Below the pieces are notes generated by a model, which saw nothing but the letters and a program-made list of their open reading frames with translations, was not told where the DNA came from and did no database searches. Shown here piece after piece: positions 8,691 through 16,770 of a stretch of DNA of 64,000 nt (its first letter is position 1; the number at the start of each line of letters is the position of its first letter). This DNA comes from DASZFV01 sp035549075 (GTDB lineage: Bacteria > Myxococcota_A > Polyangia > Fen-1088): assembly GCA_035549075.1 (NCBI GenBank), contig DASZRT010000153.1:1-64000 (forward strand), read 5' to 3'. The position numbers were made by a program, and so were the translations under genes.

Positions 8691-9998
8691 TCACGTCCTC
8701 ATGAGCGTCGTCGTGGGGCGCCGCGAGGCCGCGCGCCACGCGGGGTAGAGCGCCGCCACCGAGCCGACGACGACCGTCGCCGCGAACGTGAGGCCGAAGG
8801 CCGTGGGCGTCACGGCGAGCGCGATGTCGGTGTCGGCGACGAGGCGGTTGTCGACGAAGGCGGCGGGCGCGGCGACGGCCATGGCCACGACGCCGCCCGC
8901 CGCGGCGAGCAGCGCCGCCTCGAGCAGCTGGCGCACCATGATCGACGCGCGCGGCGCGCCCACGGCGCGGAAGATCGAAAGCTCGCCCTGGCGCACGAGG
9001 CTCTTGGCGAGCAGGAGGCGCGTCACGACGAGGCCCGCGCCCACGAGCACGAGGAACGTCAGCGACACGAAGAACGACATCACGGTGCGCGGCAGCGCGA
9101 GCGCGCGCCGCAGCGTCGCGAGGTCGCGCAGGTGGTAGCGCACGCCGCCCGCGCCCAGCGTCGTCTTCAAGTACGCCGCGTAGGCGTCGCGCAGCGCGGG
9201 CGTCGGCAGATCGATCCAGAACGCGACGCAGATCGTGGGCGACGCCAGCAGGTCGGCGTGGCGCGGGCCGAAGGGCGCCATCTGGACGGCGGCCTCGGGG
9301 CGCGCGCCCAGGCGCGCCGCCTCGTCGAACGGCAAGTACAGCTGATCTTGTGCCGCCCCCGTGACGACGCGATCCCACTCGGGCGCGAACGGCTGGTCGT
9401 GCGCGAGCACGCCGACGACGCGGAACGCGCGTCCGTCGACCAGCACCTGGCGCCCGACGCCGTCGCCCGCGAACAACCTGTCGGCGAGCGCGCGCCCGAG
9501 CACGACGACGGCGTCGCCGCGCGCCTCGTCGGCGCGCGACCACGGCGCGCCCCAACGAAACGACGGCTCGAACATCGAGAAGAAGTCCGCCGTCACGAAG
9601 CGCGCGTTGCGCGGCGGCAGCGTCGTCGCTGCGTTCGCGTCCTCGCCCTCCACCAACAAACGCCCGCGAAACGTCGCCGTCTGCTCGACGGCGAGGCCGC
9701 TGCCCGCGAGCACGCGCGCGATCGAGAAGCTCGTGCGCTGGCGCTGCGCCAAGACGTTGGGCTCGTTGCCCGTGTCCTTGAACGCGGCCTCGAGCGTGTC
9801 GTGCGGCACGTCGATCTCGACTTGGTGCAACGACGGGCGCAGCGACGCCGTCCCGTAGGTGCGCAGGTAGTGCATGAGCGCCGTGCAGAAGATGCCGGCG
9901 GCGACGGCCAGCACGACGACGATCGTGATCGACAGCCCCGCGTCCCGGCGCAGGCTCCGCAGGGCCAGGCGCAGGTGATAGGGCAGCAGCACCGTCAC
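8691..9998 (-). CDS. FtsX/MacB-type ABC permease, copy A
   Basis: A 435-residue permease starting MTVLLPYHLRLALRSLRRD, with its ATG overlapping the ATPase stop. An N-terminal helix (LSITIVVVLAVAAGIF), a periplasmic MacB-like domain and three C-terminal helices (FFVSLTFLVLVGAGLVVTRL; AALLAAAGGVVAMAVAAPA; FGLTFAATVVVGSVAALYPA) are visible. The coupling segment ELSIFRAVGAPRASIMVRQL matches the FtsX family. It is the first permease after the ATPase and the ancestral-looking partner of the A' copy. Confidence 0.85.
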   Translation of the reverse strand: MTVLLPYHLRLALRSLRRDAGLSITIVVVLAVAAGIFCTALMHYLRTYGTASLRPSLHQVEIDVPHDTLEAAFKDTGNEPNVLAQRQRTSFSIARVLAGSGLAVEQTATFRGRLLVEGEDANAATTLPPRNARFVTADFFSMFEPSFRWGAPWSRADEARGDAVVVLGRALADRLFAGDGVGRQVLVDGRAFRVVGVLAHDQPFAPEWDRVVTGAAQDQLYLPFDEAARLGARPEAAVQMAPFGPRHADLLASPTICVAFWIDLPTPALRDAYAAYLKTTLGAGGVRYHLRDLATLRRALALPRTVMSFFVSLTFLVLVGAGLVVTRLLLAKSLVRQGELSIFRAVGAPRASIMVRQLLEAALLAAAGGVVAMAVAAPAAFVDNRLVADTDIALAVTPTAFGLTFAATVVVGSVAALYPAWRAASRRPTTTLMRT

Positions 9999-10711
9999 GC
10001 CCCTGCTGAAGCGGCCGCCATCGGATCAATCAGACGTCCGTCGAGGATGTGCAGCTTCCGGTGCGCGCGCGCGGCGAACTCGTGGTCATGCGTCACCATG
10101 ACGATCGTCATGCCCTCCTCGGCGTTGATGCGCGCGAGCAGGTCCATGATCTGCCGCGCCGACTGCGAGTCGAGGTTGCCCGTCGGCTCGTCGGCCAGCA
10201 GCAGCTGCGGCTTGCCGGCGAGGGCGCGCGCGATCGCGACGCGTTGCTGCTGCCCGCCCGACAGCTGCCCCGGTAGGTGACGCATGCGCGCGACGAGCCC
10301 GAGCCGCGCGAGCGTCTCTTCGATGCGCTTGTCGCGCTCGCCCGCGGCCATGCCGCGGTAGCGCAGCGGCACGTCGACGTTGTCGAACACGTCGAGGTCG
10401 GGGATGAGGTTGAAGCTCTGAAAAATGAACCCGATCTTCTCGTTGCGCAGGCGCGAGAGGCGCTGGTCGGACAGCCGCTTGACGTCCTCGCCGTCGAGGC
10501 GCACCTCGCCCTCGTCGAAGTCGTCGAGCAGCCCCGCGACCGACAGGAACGTCGTCTTGCCCGACCCCGACGGCCCCATGATCGCGAGGAACTCGCCGCG
10601 CCGCACGTTCACGGTCGCGCCCGCGAGCGCCTGCGTCTCGACGAGCCCCGCGCGGTAGACCTTGCGCACGTCGCGCATCTCCAGCATCGGGTGGGTCGTC
10701 GAAAGCGTCAT
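9995..10711 (-). CDS. ABC transporter ATP-binding protein (LolD/MacB-N type)
   Basis: The 238-residue cytoplasmic ATPase has Walker A GPSGSGKTT, Q-loop (FIFQSFNLIPDLDVFDNV), signature LSGGQQQRVAIARAL, Walker B LLLADEPTGNLDS and the switch His in MVTHDHEFA. The 'TGNLDS' D-loop and overall length are those of the LolD/MacB/FtsE subfamily, which works with FtsX-like permeases. It is the only ATPase in the operon and must therefore serve all four permeases. It begins 33 bp after the TonB gene. Initiation at 10711 lacks an obvious Shine-Dalgarno, and a later ATG at 10687 (MLEMRDV) is an alternative. Confidence 0.93.
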   Translation of the reverse strand: MTLSTTHPMLEMRDVRKVYRAGLVETQALAGATVNVRRGEFLAIMGPSGSGKTTFLSVAGLLDDFDEGEVRLDGEDVKRLSDQRLSRLRNEKIGFIFQSFNLIPDLDVFDNVDVPLRYRGMAAGERDKRIEETLARLGLVARMRHLPGQLSGGQQQRVAIARALAGKPQLLLADEPTGNLDSQSARQIMDLLARINAEEGMTIVMVTHDHEFAARAHRKLHILDGRLIDPMAAASAGA

Positions 10712-10744
10712 TGCCGGGCCAATGTAACCAATTTGCGCGCGCCG

Positions 10745-11500
10745 CTACTCGACATTGAAGCGGCACGTGTAGTTGATGAACGTCGAGACCGGCTGGCCGC
10801 CCTTGTCGAGCGGCGGCGTCCAGGACGAGCCGCGCAGCGTCCGCTCGCACGCCCTGCCGAAGCCCGACGCCGACTCGGACACGAGCGCGAGCTCGCGCAG
10901 CTGGCCGTCGGGCATGACGCGCGCCCGCACGACCGCCTTGCCCGCGACGCCCTTCGCGCGCGCGTCGGCCGGGTAGGCCGCCTCGAGCGCGCCCGCGAGA
11001 TCGGGCGCCGTCGGCGGCTTCGAGAGATCGCCGAGGCCGACGGTGCGCGGCCCGTGTGCATCTCCCTCGTCGCCGTCGACGACGCGGTGGGTGACGTGCG
11101 CGCCGGGGCGTCCCACGGGGCCGTTCATCTTCTGGCCGTTGCCGGTCGCGCTGGCCCAGCCTTCGCCCGGGCCTTCGTTCGTGAGCGTCTGGCCCGTGAA
11201 GTCGGCGGGCGATTCGGCCGCAGGTGGCGGAGCCGCGCTCGGAGGCGGGGGCGCCGCGATCTTCTGCGCGGGCCGCGCCATCGCGAGCTTCGCCTTGGGC
11301 TCGACGGCCTTCGGCGCTTCGGGCTTCGGCGCGGGCTTCGGTGGATTGACCGAGATGTCGACCGTCGCCGGCTTGCGCCGCTTCACGATGGTGTCCGTGC
11401 CCCATCCCCCGCGGCCGAGCCCTCCGAACGCCACCGCGTGCAACCCCAAGCTCGCGACGACCACCCCCGCCCAGACCAGCGTTTGCGTGCGTGTCTTCAT
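10745..11500 (-). CDS. tonB: TonB-family energy transducer
   Basis: The 251-residue protein has one N-terminal membrane helix (LVWAGVVVASLGLHAVAF) and a Pro/Lys-rich periplasm-spanning linker (PPKPAPKPEAPKAVEPKA). It ends in a TonB-C domain of about 90 residues with the typical 'GKAVVRARVMPDGQL' strand and a final aromatic strand (NYTCRFNVE). It couples the ExbB-ExbD proton channel to outer-membrane receptors. I prefer the ATG at 11500 because GAGGA lies 7 nt upstream. An ATG at 11518, just after the ExbD stop, is possible but has no SD. Two Cys in the C-terminal domain (ACERT, YTCRF) could form a disulphide. Confidence 0.88.
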   Translation of the reverse strand: MKTRTQTLVWAGVVVASLGLHAVAFGGLGRGGWGTDTIVKRRKPATVDISVNPPKPAPKPEAPKAVEPKAKLAMARPAQKIAAPPPPSAAPPPAAESPADFTGQTLTNEGPGEGWASATGNGQKMNGPVGRPGAHVTHRVVDGDEGDAHGPRTVGLGDLSKPPTAPDLAGALEAAYPADARAKGVAGKAVVRARVMPDGQLRELALVSESASGFGRACERTLRGSSWTPPLDKGGQPVSTFINYTCRFNVE

Positions 11501-11520
11501 GACCGCGTCCTCGTTCATGG

Positions 11521-11946
11521 CTAGTGGGCGGGTGCGGCGCCGAGGTCTTCGGGGTCGACGTTGATCGCGAACTTCGTGACGTTCTCGCGTCTCAGCAAAT
11601 CGATGACGTGAATGACGTTCGAGTGGCTCGTGCGTCCGTCGGCCGCGATCACGGCGCGCGTCTCGGGGTCGGCGTCGTGCGCCGTCTTGATACGCGCCCG
11701 CAGCGCGCCGTCGGTGATGGGCTCGGCGTCGAGGAACGTCTTGCCGTCCTTGTCGATCGAGACCGTGAGCGTCGTCGGCGTGCCCTCGCCCGTCGCGCCC
11801 TTCGGCAGCTCGACGGGGATGGCGCGCGAGGCGACGTAGCTCGCCGTGACCATGAGGATGACCAGCAACACCAGCGTGATGTCGACGAGCGGCGTGACGT
11901 TGATGCCCGTGATCATCTCGTCGTCGGACGTCGTTTGCGCGGCCAC
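11521..11946 (-). CDS. exbD: ExbD/TolR-family biopolymer transport protein
   Basis: The 141-residue protein has a short cytoplasmic start, a single membrane helix carrying the family's essential Asp in NVTPLVDITLVLLVILMV, and a periplasmic domain (VIAADGRTSHSNVIHVIDLL, typical ExbD/TolR fold). With ExbB it forms the proton-driven motor. It starts 2 bp after the ExbB stop and ends 20 bp before the preferred TonB start. Its neighbours (TonB rather than TolA) favour the ExbD assignment over TolR. Confidence 0.92.
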   Translation of the reverse strand: MAAQTTSDDEMITGINVTPLVDITLVLLVILMVTASYVASRAIPVELPKGATGEGTPTTLTVSIDKDGKTFLDAEPITDGALRARIKTAHDADPETRAVIAADGRTSHSNVIHVIDLLRRENVTKFAINVDPEDLGAAPAH

Positions 11947-11948
11947 GA

Positions 11949-12596
11949 CTAAACCCCCGCCGCGCGGCCGTGCTTCTCGGCCTTGAGCACCGCGAGCACT
12001 TCATTTCCGAACGCCGACGCGCGCGCGAGCCGCGCCTTGATGATGCGTTGGAACGCGTTGAAGAACGCGATGGCCGGCAGCGCCACCAGGATGCCGATCG
12101 CCGTCGCGACGAGCGCCTCGCCGACCTCCGACATGAGCCCGGCCGTGACCTTCCCCGCGGCGTCGTTCAGCGCGTGGAACGCCCGGATGATGCCGATGAC
12201 CGTGCCGAGCAGGCCGATGAACGGCGCGTTCGACCCGAGCGTGCCCAGGAACGCGAGCCGCTTCTCCATGCGCAGCTTCGCCAGCTGCGTCGCGCCGTTC
12301 ATGCGCTCTTCGGCCGAATCCGAGCCGTCTTCGGTGCTCTCGAGCCCCGCCGCGATGATGCTCGCGACGTGCGACGGCGACCGCGCGAGCCGCGCCCGCG
12401 CTTCTTCCACGTCGCCCGAGCGCAAGAGCGCGAGGATCTGCTGCTTGAGCTTGCGAACGTTCTCGCTCGTGCGAATCAAGTAGACCGCCCGCTCGAGCGC
12501 GACGGCGACCCCGCCGACCGACAGCGCGACCAGCAGCCACATGATCCAAGTGGCCCCCATCATCGCGAACCCCGTGAGCTTCTGCTGAATGTCCAT
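11949..12596 (-). CDS. exbB: ExbB/TolQ-family proton channel protein
   Basis: A 215-residue protein with three membrane helices: about 14-35 (ATWIMWLLVALSVGGVAVAL), then two C-terminal helices in the conserved MotA/TolQ/ExbB domain (LGTLGSNAPFIGLLGTVIGI and VATAIGILVALPAIAFFNAF). The conserved 'PFIGLLGTVxGI' and 'EALVATAxGI' motifs are present. The ATG at 12596 follows an AAAGGA box 9 nt upstream. The frame is open beyond it, but that part covers the promoter region. It is the first gene of the run leading to the ABC transporter and two-component pair, 67 bp from a sigma-54 promoter. Confidence 0.92.
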   Translation of the reverse strand: MDIQQKLTGFAMMGATWIMWLLVALSVGGVAVALERAVYLIRTSENVRKLKQQILALLRSGDVEEARARLARSPSHVASIIAAGLESTEDGSDSAEERMNGATQLAKLRMEKRLAFLGTLGSNAPFIGLLGTVIGIIRAFHALNDAAGKVTAGLMSEVGEALVATAIGILVALPAIAFFNAFQRIIKARLARASAFGNEVLAVLKAEKHGRAAGV

Positions 12597-12662
12597 GTCC
12601 CTGGTCCTTTCCGTCTGCGCCGTCCGCGCGTCCCTTCGAATGTGAAGACGGACGGACGACTC

Positions 12663-12678
12663 AGCAGGGAACGTGCCA
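12663..12678 (-). promoter_or_regulatory. Sigma-54 promoter of the exbB operon
   Basis: Read on the minus strand: TGGCAC-GTTCC-CTGCT. The -24 element is a perfect TGGCAC and the -12 has the invariant GC with the correct 5-nt spacer (consensus TGGCAC-N5-TTGCT, one mismatch). It faces exbB, whose start codon is 67 bp downstream. Confidence 0.8.
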
Positions 12679-12748
12679 GGGAAGGAACCGCGAGATCTCG
12701 GACGCTTGCCGCGGCGGTGCCGCGACGACGGCGACGGACAAGCCGGAC

Positions 12749-12764
12749 GCGGACACGTGTCCGC
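12749..12764. promoter_or_regulatory. Perfect 16-bp palindrome, probable enhancer (UAS) for the exbB promoter
   Basis: GCGGACACGTGTCCGC is its own reverse complement, with two 7-bp arms around a CG centre. It lies about 90 bp upstream of the -12 element, the usual enhancer distance for NtrC-type activators. Further GGACA half-sites flank it at 12736-12740 and 12768-12772. The same half-sites occur upstream of the TonB-dependent receptor promoter. Confidence 0.65.
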
Positions 12765-12773
12765 GCCGGACAT

Positions 12774-13274
12774 TCAGGGAGCCTGGCAGGTCACTTCGAG
12801 CATGCCGTTGACGCTGGAGCACAACGACGCGCAAGGCTCGCTCTGGACGCAGGTGCACGACGGCGTCGCGCCGCAAGCGGCCGGCAGCGGCTTGCACGCG
12901 ATGCTCGGCGGCCTTCCGATGGCGCCGCCGACGGTGATCTGGCAGTACGACGTCGTCGAGCAGCTGCCGCACGACGTGGTCCCGCCCGCGCCGGATCCGC
13001 CCGAGCCGCCGCTGGATCCGGCCGTGCCCGTGGTGCCGCCCGTCGTCGTGGCGCCGGCGGCGCCGGCCGTGCCCGTCTGGCCGCCCGCGTCCGCGCTGCC
13101 GTCCGAAGGTTTGCCGCCTCCGCCCGCGCCGGGAGCCGTGCCGGCGACGCCGGCTCCGCCTCCCCCGGCCGCGCCGTCCGCGTTGTTCGCGGGCGTCGAG
13201 CTCGAGCACGCCGCGAGCCACGCGAGCAGCACCGACGCCAACACCCAACGTTCATTCAGCGCTCGTCTCGACAT
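12774..13274 (-). CDS. Gly/Ala-rich lipoprotein with Cys-rich C-terminus
   Basis: The 166-residue product begins with a lipoprotein signal (VLASVLLAWLAACSS; lipidated Cys about residue 23). A low-complexity Gly/Ala/Thr linker occupies residues about 30-100, and a compact Cys-rich tail with ten cysteines follows (SCGSCSTTSYC, ACKPL, AACGATPSCTCVQ, EPCASLCSS). The layout is typical of myxobacterial surface lipoproteins, with a flexible stalk and a disulphide-knotted head. It is divergent from the OmpA-like gene, with starts only 25 bp apart. The family is unknown. Confidence 0.7.
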   Translation of the reverse strand: MSRRALNERWVLASVLLAWLAACSSSTPANNADGAAGGGGAGVAGTAPGAGGGGKPSDGSADAGGQTGTAGAAGATTTGGTTGTAGSSGGSGGSGAGGTTSCGSCSTTSYCQITVGGAIGRPPSIACKPLPAACGATPSCTCVQSEPCASLCSSVNGMLEVTCQAP

Positions 13275-13299
13275 CGCTCGAGACTACAATCGTTCGGCC

Positions 13300-14055
13300 A
13301 TGCAACTCTCCATCATTTTCGCCGCCACGCTCGCGCTCTCGAACCCCGACGCGGGCGAGTTTTCGCTGCACGACACGGGGAAGGTGAAGGCGAAGGACGC
13401 GCACGGCGCGCACGCCTCGAAGATCGAGGCGACGAAGACGGACGCGGCGGTGAAGTTCTTCTTGGTCGAGAAGGACAAGGGGCCGGTGAAGGGCGTCGTC
13501 GTGTGCTTGACGTCGGAGACGGGGACGAAGGTGTTCACCGACGAGACGGACGACGAAGGCTACGCCGAGGCGCTCGTGCCCGTGGGGCAGAAGTACCAGG
13601 TCGCGTACTTGAACCTCGGGCGGCAGGACGTCGCGGCCGCCGTGAACGTCACCAACGAGCCGAAGCAGACGATCAAGCTGACGCTGCGGTTCAAGCGGCT
13701 GCCGCCGCCGCCGCCCTTTGTTCTAACGGGGATCACGTTCGACACCGGGAAGTCGGTGTTGAAGCCGGGCGGGTACGACAAGCTCGACGTCGTCGTCGAG
13801 TTCCTCACGCACAAGAAGAGCGCGCGCGTCGAGGTCTCGGGCCACACGGACAACGTCGGCAACGCGAAGAAGAACAAGACGCTCTCGGCGGCGCGCGCGA
13901 ACGCCTGCCGCGACTACCTGCTCAAGCGCGGCATCGACGGCGCGCGCGTCACGGCCGTCGGCTACGGCGACGAGAAGCCGATCGCGGGCAACGACACGCC
14001 CGAGGGCCGCGAGAAGAACCGCCGCATCGAGGTCGTCGAGCAGCGGGCCGACTAG
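13300..14055 (+). CDS. OmpA-family peptidoglycan-anchored outer-membrane/periplasmic protein
   Basis: The 251-residue product starts MQLSIIFAATLALSN, a weak signal peptide. Residues about 55-140 form a carboxypeptidase-regulatory/transthyretin-like beta domain (KGVVVCLTSETGTKVFTDET). A PPPPPP hinge follows, then an OmpA C-terminal domain from about 150 to the end. That domain has the peptidoglycan-binding signature EVSGHTDNVGNAKKNKTLSAAR, TAVGYGDEKP and a final NRRIEV. The family binds diaminopimelate in peptidoglycan. Its stop abuts the MFS stop on the other strand with no bases between them. The open frame extends far upstream of 13300, but that part reads through the opposite-strand lipoprotein and lacks a signal. 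Confidence 0.85.
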   Translation: MQLSIIFAATLALSNPDAGEFSLHDTGKVKAKDAHGAHASKIEATKTDAAVKFFLVEKDKGPVKGVVVCLTSETGTKVFTDETDDEGYAEALVPVGQKYQVAYLNLGRQDVAAAVNVTNEPKQTIKLTLRFKRLPPPPPFVLTGITFDTGKSVLKPGGYDKLDVVVEFLTHKKSARVEVSGHTDNVGNAKKNKTLSAARANACRDYLLKRGIDGARVTAVGYGDEKPIAGNDTPEGREKNRRIEVVEQRAD

Positions 14056-15477
14056 TCACCCTGGCTCGGCGATCTCTTTCGATTGGTGCTGGCTCACGCT
14101 CTCGCCGTCGGACTCCTTGAGCTCGCGGAAGACGACGGCCGACGCGACGGTGAGCGCGCCCAGCACCCAGAAGGCGCGGTGGATGCCGACGACGATCGCC
14201 TCGGGATCGCCGCGCAACGCTTGCGGCACGAAGACGGCGGCCGTGAGCGACGCGGCGGCGACGCCGAAGCTCAACGACATCTGTTGGGCGGTGCTGGCGA
14301 TCGTGCTCGCGCGGCTGGCGTCGTCGGGGCCGACGTCGGCGTAGGTGAGGGTGTTCATGCTCGTGTACTGGAAGGTCGAGAAGAAGCCGAACCCGAACGC
14401 CTGCGCGATGATGATCCACACGGGCGTGTGCGGGCCCACGAGCGCGAAGAGACCGATGAGCACGCCGATGAGCGCGGTGTTCGAGAGCAGCACGCGGCGG
14501 TACCCGAGGTGACGCAGGATGCGCGGCATGAAGACGCGCAGGCTCATCGCCGCGAGTGACTGGGGCAGGATCAGCAAGCCGGAGCCGACGGGGCTGTACC
14601 CGAGGCCCAGCTGGTAAAGGATGGGCAGCAGGAACGGCATGCCGCCGACGGCGATGCGCGTGACGAAGCTGCCGACGACGGCGATGCGCAGCGTGCGGAC
14701 GCGAAAGAGATCGAGGCGCAGCAGCGGGTGCGGATCGCCCGCGGCGTGGCGGCCGTAGGCGTAGAGCAGGCCGCCCGAGAGTGCGAGCAGGCCCAGCATC
14801 TCGATGTCGCCGAGCGAGTGCTCGCCGAAGATCTCGAGGACGTACGACAGCAGCGCGACGCCGCCGCCGAACAGCACGAGGCCGACGACGTCGAGCGGCT
14901 CGGCGCGCGCGGCGTCCGACGCGCGGTAATCGGGAAAGAGGCGCGCGACGAGCGCGAGGCCCACGACGCCGACGGGAAGGTTCACGAAGAAGACGCCGCG
15001 CCAGCTCCAGTACCGCACGATGAAGCCGCCCGCGACCGGGCCCAGCATCGGGCCGATGAGGGCGGGGATCGCGACGAAGGCCATGGCGCGCATGAGCTGG
15101 GACTTGGGGAAGGTGCGCACCATCGCGAGGCGGCCCACGGGCACCATGAGCGCGCCGCCCACGCCCTGCAGCACGCGGAAGAAGACGAGCGCGTGGATGT
15201 CGGTCGACAGGCCGCACAGCAGCGAGCCCGCCGTGAACACGCCGATCGCCGACGCGAACACGCGGCGCGTTCCGAAGCGATCGGCGGCCCAGCCGCTCGC
15301 GGGGATGAAGACGGCGAGGCTCAGCGTGTAGCTCGACAAGACGGATCGAAGGCTGAGCGGCGCGACGTGCATCGCCGCCGCGAGGGCGGGCGCGGCCGTG
15401 TTGAGGATCGTCGTGTCGAGCGCCTCCATGAAGAAGGCGACGGCGACGAGCCAAGGGACGAGGCCGAGAGACGCCAT
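14056..15477 (-). CDS. MFS drug/proton antiporter, DHA2 (EmrB/QacA) family
   Basis: The 473-residue inner-membrane exporter has about 14 predicted helices. Motif D1 is present in helix 1 (MEALDTTILNTAAPALAAAM) and motif A in WAADRFGTRRV. Motif C-like glycines occur in IGPMLGPVAGGFIV, and RVLQGVGGALMVPVG matches helix 4 of the family. Proton-driven export of toxic organic compounds is the family role; the substrate is unknown. It lies 19 bp downstream of the peroxiredoxin gene on the same strand, suggesting a two-gene transcript. No periplasmic adaptor or outer-membrane channel adjoins it, unlike the second DHA2 exporter at 37.5 kb. Confidence 0.88.
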   Translation of the reverse strand: MASLGLVPWLVAVAFFMEALDTTILNTAAPALAAAMHVAPLSLRSVLSSYTLSLAVFIPASGWAADRFGTRRVFASAIGVFTAGSLLCGLSTDIHALVFFRVLQGVGGALMVPVGRLAMVRTFPKSQLMRAMAFVAIPALIGPMLGPVAGGFIVRYWSWRGVFFVNLPVGVVGLALVARLFPDYRASDAARAEPLDVVGLVLFGGGVALLSYVLEIFGEHSLGDIEMLGLLALSGGLLYAYGRHAAGDPHPLLRLDLFRVRTLRIAVVGSFVTRIAVGGMPFLLPILYQLGLGYSPVGSGLLILPQSLAAMSLRVFMPRILRHLGYRRVLLSNTALIGVLIGLFALVGPHTPVWIIIAQAFGFGFFSTFQYTSMNTLTYADVGPDDASRASTIASTAQQMSLSFGVAAASLTAAVFVPQALRGDPEAIVVGIHRAFWVLGALTVASAVVFRELKESDGESVSQHQSKEIAEPG

Positions 15478-15496
15478 CCGCGCTCGCGAGGGCGCG

Positions 15497-16033
15497 TCAG
15501 GCGGGCGGCAGCGCGGCGAAGATCTCGCCGGCGTGGCCCTCGGGGTTCACGCGCGGCCACACGTGGGCGACGCGGCCCTCTTTGTCGATCAAGTAAGTCA
15601 CGCGGCGCGCGAGGCCGTTCGCGAGCGGCACGTGGTACTTCCCGGCGATCTCGCCCTGCGGATCGGGCAGCAGCGGGAAGGGCAGCTTGTACTTCGTCGC
15701 GAAGGCGGTGTGCGAGACGCTGTCCTGGGTCGACACGCCGAGGACGACGACGCCCGCCGCCTGCAGGCGCTCCCACGAGTCGCGGAAGCTGCACGCCTCC
15801 TTGGTGCAGCCCGTGGTGTCGTCCTTCGGATAGAAGTACAGGACGACGTCGTGGCCGCGCAGGTCCGACAGGTGGACGTTCGTGCCGTCGTGGGCCCGCG
15901 CGATGAAATCGGGCGCGGGTGCGCCCACGGGGATGAGATCGTCGGGGCTGGCGGCGGGCGGCGGTGGCGCGTGTCCGCAGGCTGAGACGACGAGCGCGAG
16001 CAGAGCGATCGACGAAACACCGAATCGAAGCAT
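15497..16033 (-). CDS. bcp: Bcp-type peroxiredoxin, lipoprotein form
   Basis: The 178-residue product has a lipoprotein signal (IALLALVVSACGH, Cys19), unusual because Bcp proteins are normally cytoplasmic. The thioredoxin-fold domain carries the peroxidatic motif DTTGCTKEACSFRD, so both the peroxidatic Cys and the resolving Cys five residues later are present (atypical two-Cys Bcp). VVLYFYPKDD and VTYLIDKEGRV are family strands. It should reduce hydroperoxides at the envelope, where its thiol reductant is unknown. It precedes the MFS exporter gene. The 293 bp upstream, to 16326, hold no gene that I can support. Confidence 0.88.
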   Translation of the reverse strand: MLRFGVSSIALLALVVSACGHAPPPPAASPDDLIPVGAPAPDFIARAHDGTNVHLSDLRGHDVVLYFYPKDDTTGCTKEACSFRDSWERLQAAGVVVLGVSTQDSVSHTAFATKYKLPFPLLPDPQGEIAGKYHVPLANGLARRVTYLIDKEGRVAHVWPRVNPEGHAGEIFAALPPA

Positions 16034-16326
16034 GCGCGCAGTCTAGCCGACGCTCCGCGCACGAGCGCCTGGGGTCGTCACCCGACGACGCCCACGGCCT
16101 TCGCTTCGTACACGACCGTCTCGACCAGGTGTTCTCGAAGCAACGACTCTCTTGGTTACGAACGGCGCGCCCGCACGCCGCCCCGAGTCACCTCGTCGTG
16201 ACCCGAGCGCTCGTCAGGCGGGCTCTGGGGCGCCAATTCAGCGCAAGAACGCGGGAGGCGCGGGCCGGCACGTCGCTTGAACAGCAGACCGTTCACCTGC
16301 GACGTGCGGGTCGAAAGGATCGAGAC

Positions 16327-16770
16327 ATGCGAAAGACACTGTTGGCTCTCTTGTTGGCGGGCGCGCTGGCTCCCGCTTTGGTGAACGCGCAGACGAACGA
16401 CATCCCGGGCGCTCCGGGTGGAACGCCTCCAGGCAGCGCGGGCGCGGCCGGAATGACGGGCACGGGAGGTACGGGTGCCGGTGGTGGTGGCCCCGCTGGT
16501 GGCAGCCCGGGCACGGGCGGCTCGTTGCTGCTCCGCTCGACGCCCGTCGCTCAGAACGACACGACGGGCTCGCAGGGAACGACGGGCTCCAGTGGTACGC
16601 CGGACACGTCGGGCGGGGGCGTGGTCTCTCCGCGCAACACCGACGACACCAGCGGCACGGGCACGGGGACGAACAGCGGCCGCTCGAAGAAGCGCCACCG
16701 CGGCGCGGGCGGCTCGACGGGCAGCGGCGGCGATACCGGCAGCGGCGGCATGACCGGGTCGTCGACCTAA
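16327..16770 (+). CDS. Secreted low-complexity Gly/Thr/Ser-rich protein
   Basis: The 147-residue protein has a clear signal peptide (MRKTLLALLLAGALAPALVNA). The mature chain is almost entirely Gly, Thr, Ser, Pro and Ala, with repeats of the type GTGGTGAGGGG, DTTGSQGTTGSSG and GGSTGSGGDTGSGG, plus one basic patch (RSKKRHR) near residue 125. AAAGGA sits 6 nt before the ATG, supporting expression. There is no globular domain, so it is probably an extracellular or cell-surface disordered protein. Its stop overlaps the stop of the opposite lipoprotein gene by a few bases. Confidence 0.7.
   Translation: MRKTLLALLLAGALAPALVNAQTNDIPGAPGGTPPGSAGAAGMTGTGGTGAGGGGPAGGSPGTGGSLLLRSTPVAQNDTTGSQGTTGSSGTPDTSGGGVVSPRNTDDTSGTGTGTNSGRSKKRHRGAGGSTGSGGDTGSGGMTGSST

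Noticed and set aside
16266..16280. Possible fifth sigma-54 site (CGGCAC-GTCGC-TTGA) upstream of the Gly-rich secreted protein
   Set aside because: The invariant GC of the -12 element is missing (GA instead), so I do not count it as a promoter.
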